Source: Deltaproteobacteria bacterium (GTDB lineage: Bacteria; Myxococcota; Polyangia; Haliangiales; Haliangiaceae). Taken from it: DNA of 7,377 nucleotides. How positions within the stretch are numbered: position 1 is the first letter of the stretch; each line of letters starts with the position of its first letter. Positions 6,023-7,377 of the stretch are shown here, piece by piece. A program made the translations under genes and the position numbers. The notes under the pieces were generated by a model. It saw only the letters and a program-made list of their open reading frames with translations. It had not been told where the DNA came from and did not search any database. Location of the stretch: positions 1-7,377 of the forward strand of contig JAGSPR010000346.1 of assembly GCA_018262455.1 (NCBI GenBank), in the 5' to 3' direction.

Positions 6023-6640
6023 ATGAAGTTCGTCGATCAAGAGGATTTCGCAGCGCACGTCGCGGCCCACCTGGGTGCCACGAAGCTGGAGGTGGTTCGG
6101 GCCTGCGAGGTCGTGCTCGGTGCGTTCGCGGGGTACCTGTCGCCCGCCGAGCGCGCGCTGTTTCTCCGCGAGCTCCCGAGCTCGCTTGCCGCGCAGCTCG
6201 AGCACGCGAACACCAGCGTGGCGCTGCCGCTCGAGGAGCAGCTGGTCGCGCTCGGCCTGCCCGTCGGGCACGCCCGCGAGGTCGTCGCGAGTGTGTGCCA
6301 CGTGCTCGGCGAACAGCTGTCCGACGATGTGCTCTCCCGGCTGCAGCGCGCGCTCCCCGAGTCGGTCGCGGCGTTCGCGGTGCGTCCGGTGCCCGGGTTG
6401 TCCCTGACCGCGTCGCGAGCGGCGCGGCGGCATGACACCCTCGCCGAGGGACGCCCAGGCAGCCACGCCCCGGTCAGCTCCGCGCGCGCGGAGCGCACGC
6501 AGCAGGCCTCGGTCGCCGCCGACAATCCGCACGGCGATGCCAAGCTGTCGAGCTCGCCCGGTTCGACGCAGGAGCGCGAGCACGAGACCCTCGCAGAGGG
6601 CCACCCGGCGACTCATCCGATCGCGACCTCGCGCGGCTAG
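6023..6640 (+). CDS. DUF2267-type helical protein with repeated low-complexity tail
   Basis: A 205-residue cytoplasmic-looking protein without signal peptide. Residues 1-62 and about 68-122 are two similar helical halves. Each has a helix, an 'LS' turn and an 'LP.S.AA' end: LGAFAGYLSPAERALFLRELPSSLAAQLE, and LGEQLSDDVLSRLQRALPESVAAF. This is the pattern of the DUF2267 family, whose function is not established. Residues 123-205 are a disordered, charged tail containing a repeat: HDTLAEGRPGSHAP at 137-150 and HETLAEGHPATHPI at 187-200, separated by a Ser/Ala/Gln-rich segment (DNPHGDAKLSSS). ATG 6023 is chosen because the family homology begins at once; the upstream in-frame sequence is unlike protein, and the ribosome site is weak. 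DUF2267 identity is by recall of the motif pattern, so moderately sure. Confidence 0.82.
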   Translation: MKFVDQEDFAAHVAAHLGATKLEVVRACEVVLGAFAGYLSPAERALFLRELPSSLAAQLEHANTSVALPLEEQLVALGLPVGHAREVVASVCHVLGEQLSDDVLSRLQRALPESVAAFAVRPVPGLSLTASRAARRHDTLAEGRPGSHAPVSSARAERTQQASVAADNPHGDAKLSSSPGSTQEREHETLAEGHPATHPIATSRG

Positions 6641-6666
6641 TCCTGCTCGTTGCGTTGGCGACCAGG

Positions 6667-6696
6667 CTCGACCGCGCGCTGGATCGGTCGGTCGAG
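6667..6696 (+). terminator. 8-bp inverted repeat after the DUF2267-type gene
   Basis: CTCGACCG (6667-6674) is the exact reverse complement of CGGTCGAG (6689-6696) with a 14-base loop, beginning 26 bases after the stop. No T-run follows. It may be a terminator of this gene or an operator, because the bipartite motif at 6724 lies just downstream. Confidence 0.3.
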
Positions 6697-6723
6697 TCGC
6701 ATCGACGCTCGTCGAGGTTCCTC

Positions 6724-6751
6724 GTAACCAGCGCGCGGCCTCGGTGCACTG
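6724..6751 (+). promoter_or_regulatory. Bipartite promoter-like motif, copy 1 (GTAACC-N16-GCACTG)
   Basis: GTAACC (6724-6729) and GCACTG (6746-6751) are separated by 16 bases, the usual spacing of -35 and -10 elements of ECF-type promoters. An identical pair with identical spacing recurs at 7238-7265. GTAACC resembles AAC-containing ECF -35 elements; GCACTG is not a standard -10. If it is a promoter, transcription would begin near 6757, making the lipoprotein at ATG 6759 nearly leaderless. That fits the absence of a Shine-Dalgarno there. Confidence 0.35.
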
Positions 6752-6758
6752 CCGCGAC

Positions 6759-7190
6759 ATGATCCACGACCATCTCCTCGTGCTGGTGGTGCTCGCGGCA
6801 GCCTGCGATGGCGCATCGCAGCCGCCGCCCGCGCCGGCGGGGCCTCCGATCGCAACGATCGCTCCCGTGGTCTCCTCACGACCTCCGCCGCTGCCGACGC
6901 TCCTCGCACCCACGATCGAAGCGCAGCCCTCCGAGGAACCCGAGGGCGAGGGCGAGGACGAAACCGACGAGGACATCGTCGGACTTGCGTCGGGCGATCG
7001 CGATGGTGGCCACGTGGCCGACGACCACGACCGTTGCCCCGATGCCCCGGAGGATGTCGACGGGTTCGAGGACACCGACGGCTGTCCCGATGTCGATGTC
7101 GACGTCGACCCAGTCCTCGATGTCGAGGATCGGTGCCCGGACCCGTCGGACGGCGCCGACCTCGACGACACAGACGGTTGCCCGGGCTAG
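6759..7190 (+). CDS. Lipoprotein with thrombospondin-3-like Asp repeats, no OmpA domain
   Basis: A 143-residue predicted lipoprotein. Residues 6-16 (LLVLVVLAAAC) form a hydrophobic core ending in a lipobox-like AAAC, with C16 lipidated. The n-region of this start has His but no Lys or Arg; the in-frame GTG at 6744 would add an Arg and is an alternative. Asp at +2 would mean inner-membrane retention under the E. coli rule, which may not hold here. Residues 20-57 are Pro-rich, 58-72 very acidic (EEPEGEGEDETDED). Residues 80-143 carry Asp-rich repeats with Cys-Pro punctuation: DDHDRCPDAPEDVDGFEDTDGCPD and VEDRCPDPSDGADLDDTDGCPG, cysteines 93, 109, 126 and 141. These resemble thrombospondin type-3 calcium-binding repeats that usually precede an OmpA peptidoglycan-binding domain. 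Here the protein stops after the repeats, and no OmpA-like sequence follows in any frame. Calcium binding is inference. Confidence 0.78.
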   Translation: MIHDHLLVLVVLAAACDGASQPPPAPAGPPIATIAPVVSSRPPPLPTLLAPTIEAQPSEEPEGEGEDETDEDIVGLASGDRDGGHVADDHDRCPDAPEDVDGFEDTDGCPDVDVDVDPVLDVEDRCPDPSDGADLDDTDGCPG

Positions 7191-7205
7191 CGACCTCGAC
7201 GAGCG

Positions 7206-7220
7206 GAACGCCACGCGTTC
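7206..7220 (+). terminator. Short hairpin after the Asp-repeat lipoprotein gene
   Basis: GAACGC (7206-7211) and GCGTTC (7215-7220) form a 6-bp perfect stem with a 3-base loop, 15 bases after the stop. There is no T-run. It is a possible weak terminator. Confidence 0.3.
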
Positions 7221-7237
7221 GCGGTCTTGCGCCGCAT

Positions 7238-7265
7238 GTAACCTGGGCGAGGGGGCCGGGCACTG
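7238..7265 (+). promoter_or_regulatory. Bipartite promoter-like motif, copy 2 (GTAACC-N16-GCACTG)
   Basis: GTAACC (7238-7243; TGTAACC from 7237) and GCACTG (7260-7265) repeat the pair seen at 6724-6751 with exactly the same 16-base spacer. Eight of the 16 spacer bases also match. By eye these are the only two GTAACC sites on this strand of the window, and both are intergenic. If transcription starts near 7272, the leader to ATG 7338 would be about 66 bases and would contain the palindrome at 7297-7313. Confidence 0.38.
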
Positions 7266-7296
7266 TGGGTGCAGAACCTTTGGATTTGCGTCTTGG

Positions 7297-7313
7297 TCGT
7301 TCCCTCGGAACGA
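7297..7313 (+). promoter_or_regulatory. Perfect 7-3-7 palindrome upstream of the last gene
   Basis: TCGTTCC (7297-7303) and GGAACGA (7307-7313) are exact reverse complements around CTC, ending 24 bases before ATG 7338. Position and symmetry fit an operator for a dimeric repressor or a leader hairpin that could hide the nearby ribosome site. Bases 7308-7315 also contain a short GAAC-GAAC direct repeat. Confidence 0.4.
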
Positions 7314-7324
7314 ACGAGCTCCGC

Positions 7325-7331
7325 GAGAGGA
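7325..7331 (+). promoter_or_regulatory. Ribosome binding site for the last, partial gene
   Basis: GAGAGGA lies 6 bases before ATG 7338, a good Shine-Dalgarno and spacing. It is the main reason to call a gene start so near the window edge. Confidence 0.6.
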
Positions 7332-7337
7332 CCGCCC

Positions 7338-7377
7338 ATGCCACGCCTGGCTGATTCCATCCGTCTGTCTGTCGTGC
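7338..7377 (+). CDS. Start of a gene cut by the window edge
   Basis: ATG 7338 behind a good Shine-Dalgarno opens a frame of 13 residues, MPRLADSIRLSVV, before the window ends. The sequence is plausible coding material, but too short to assign a family. The preceding 147 bases hold the bipartite motif, a hairpin and a palindrome, so this gene appears to have its own regulation. Confidence 0.55.
   Translation, partial: MPRLADSIRLSVV

Noticed and set aside
5833..6435. Open + frame of 200 codons before and across the DUF2267-type gene.
   Set aside because: It is Ser/Arg/Pro-rich, and most of it overlaps the convincing DUF2267-type frame. It is a shadow frame.
7191..7337. Frameshifted continuation of the Asp-repeat lipoprotein into an OmpA domain.
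   Set aside because: None of the three + frames shows OmpA-like sequence, and the region carries regulatory-looking elements instead.

Overview
The window is very GC-rich, with third codon positions almost all G or C. It encodes small secreted and envelope proteins typical of predatory or soil Myxococcota (Deltaproteobacteria in the older sense; Polyangia/Myxococcales-like). The clues are Pro/Thr/Val low-complexity linkers, an ECF sigma factor paired with a TPR-tailed membrane protein, thrombospondin-3-like Asp repeats and several lipoproteins of unknown fold. This assignment is inferred from protein style alone; no rRNA or marker gene is present. All convincing genes lie on the + strand.

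Layout. (1) 1-104: probable 3' end of an unidentified gene, followed by a perfect 11-bp inverted repeat. (2) 178-2761: a tightly coupled trio. It consists of an exported barrel-like protein (178-1149), an ECF sigma-70 factor (1149-1811, start overlapping the previous stop by one base) and a single-pass membrane protein with a periplasmic Pro/Thr/Val spacer and a TPR-like tail (1808-2761, GTGA overlap). I read it as a trans-envelope signalling cassette: outer-membrane protein, membrane-anchored candidate anti-sigma, sigma factor. (3) 2793-4547: two lipoproteins sharing a homologous two-cysteine domain that I do not recognise. In the second, this domain follows a different N-terminal domain and a Gly9 hinge. 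(4) 4548-5019: a 472-bp gap with a possible terminator hairpin and no convincing gene. (5) 5020-5757: an exported outer-membrane beta-barrel-type protein with a good Shine-Dalgarno. (6) 6023-6640: a DUF2267-type helical protein with a repeated low-complexity tail. (7) 6759-7190: a short lipoprotein with thrombospondin-3-like Asp/Cys-Pro repeats but no OmpA domain. (8) 7338-end: the start of another gene behind a good Shine-Dalgarno and a palindrome.

The most interesting points are the coupled ECF cassette, whose candidate anti-sigma lacks a zinc motif and carries a perfect 15-bp tandem repeat; the unrecognised domain shared by the two lipoproteins; and a bipartite motif GTAACC-N16-GCACTG. The motif occurs twice with identical spacing, and both copies are in intergenic DNA upstream of genes.
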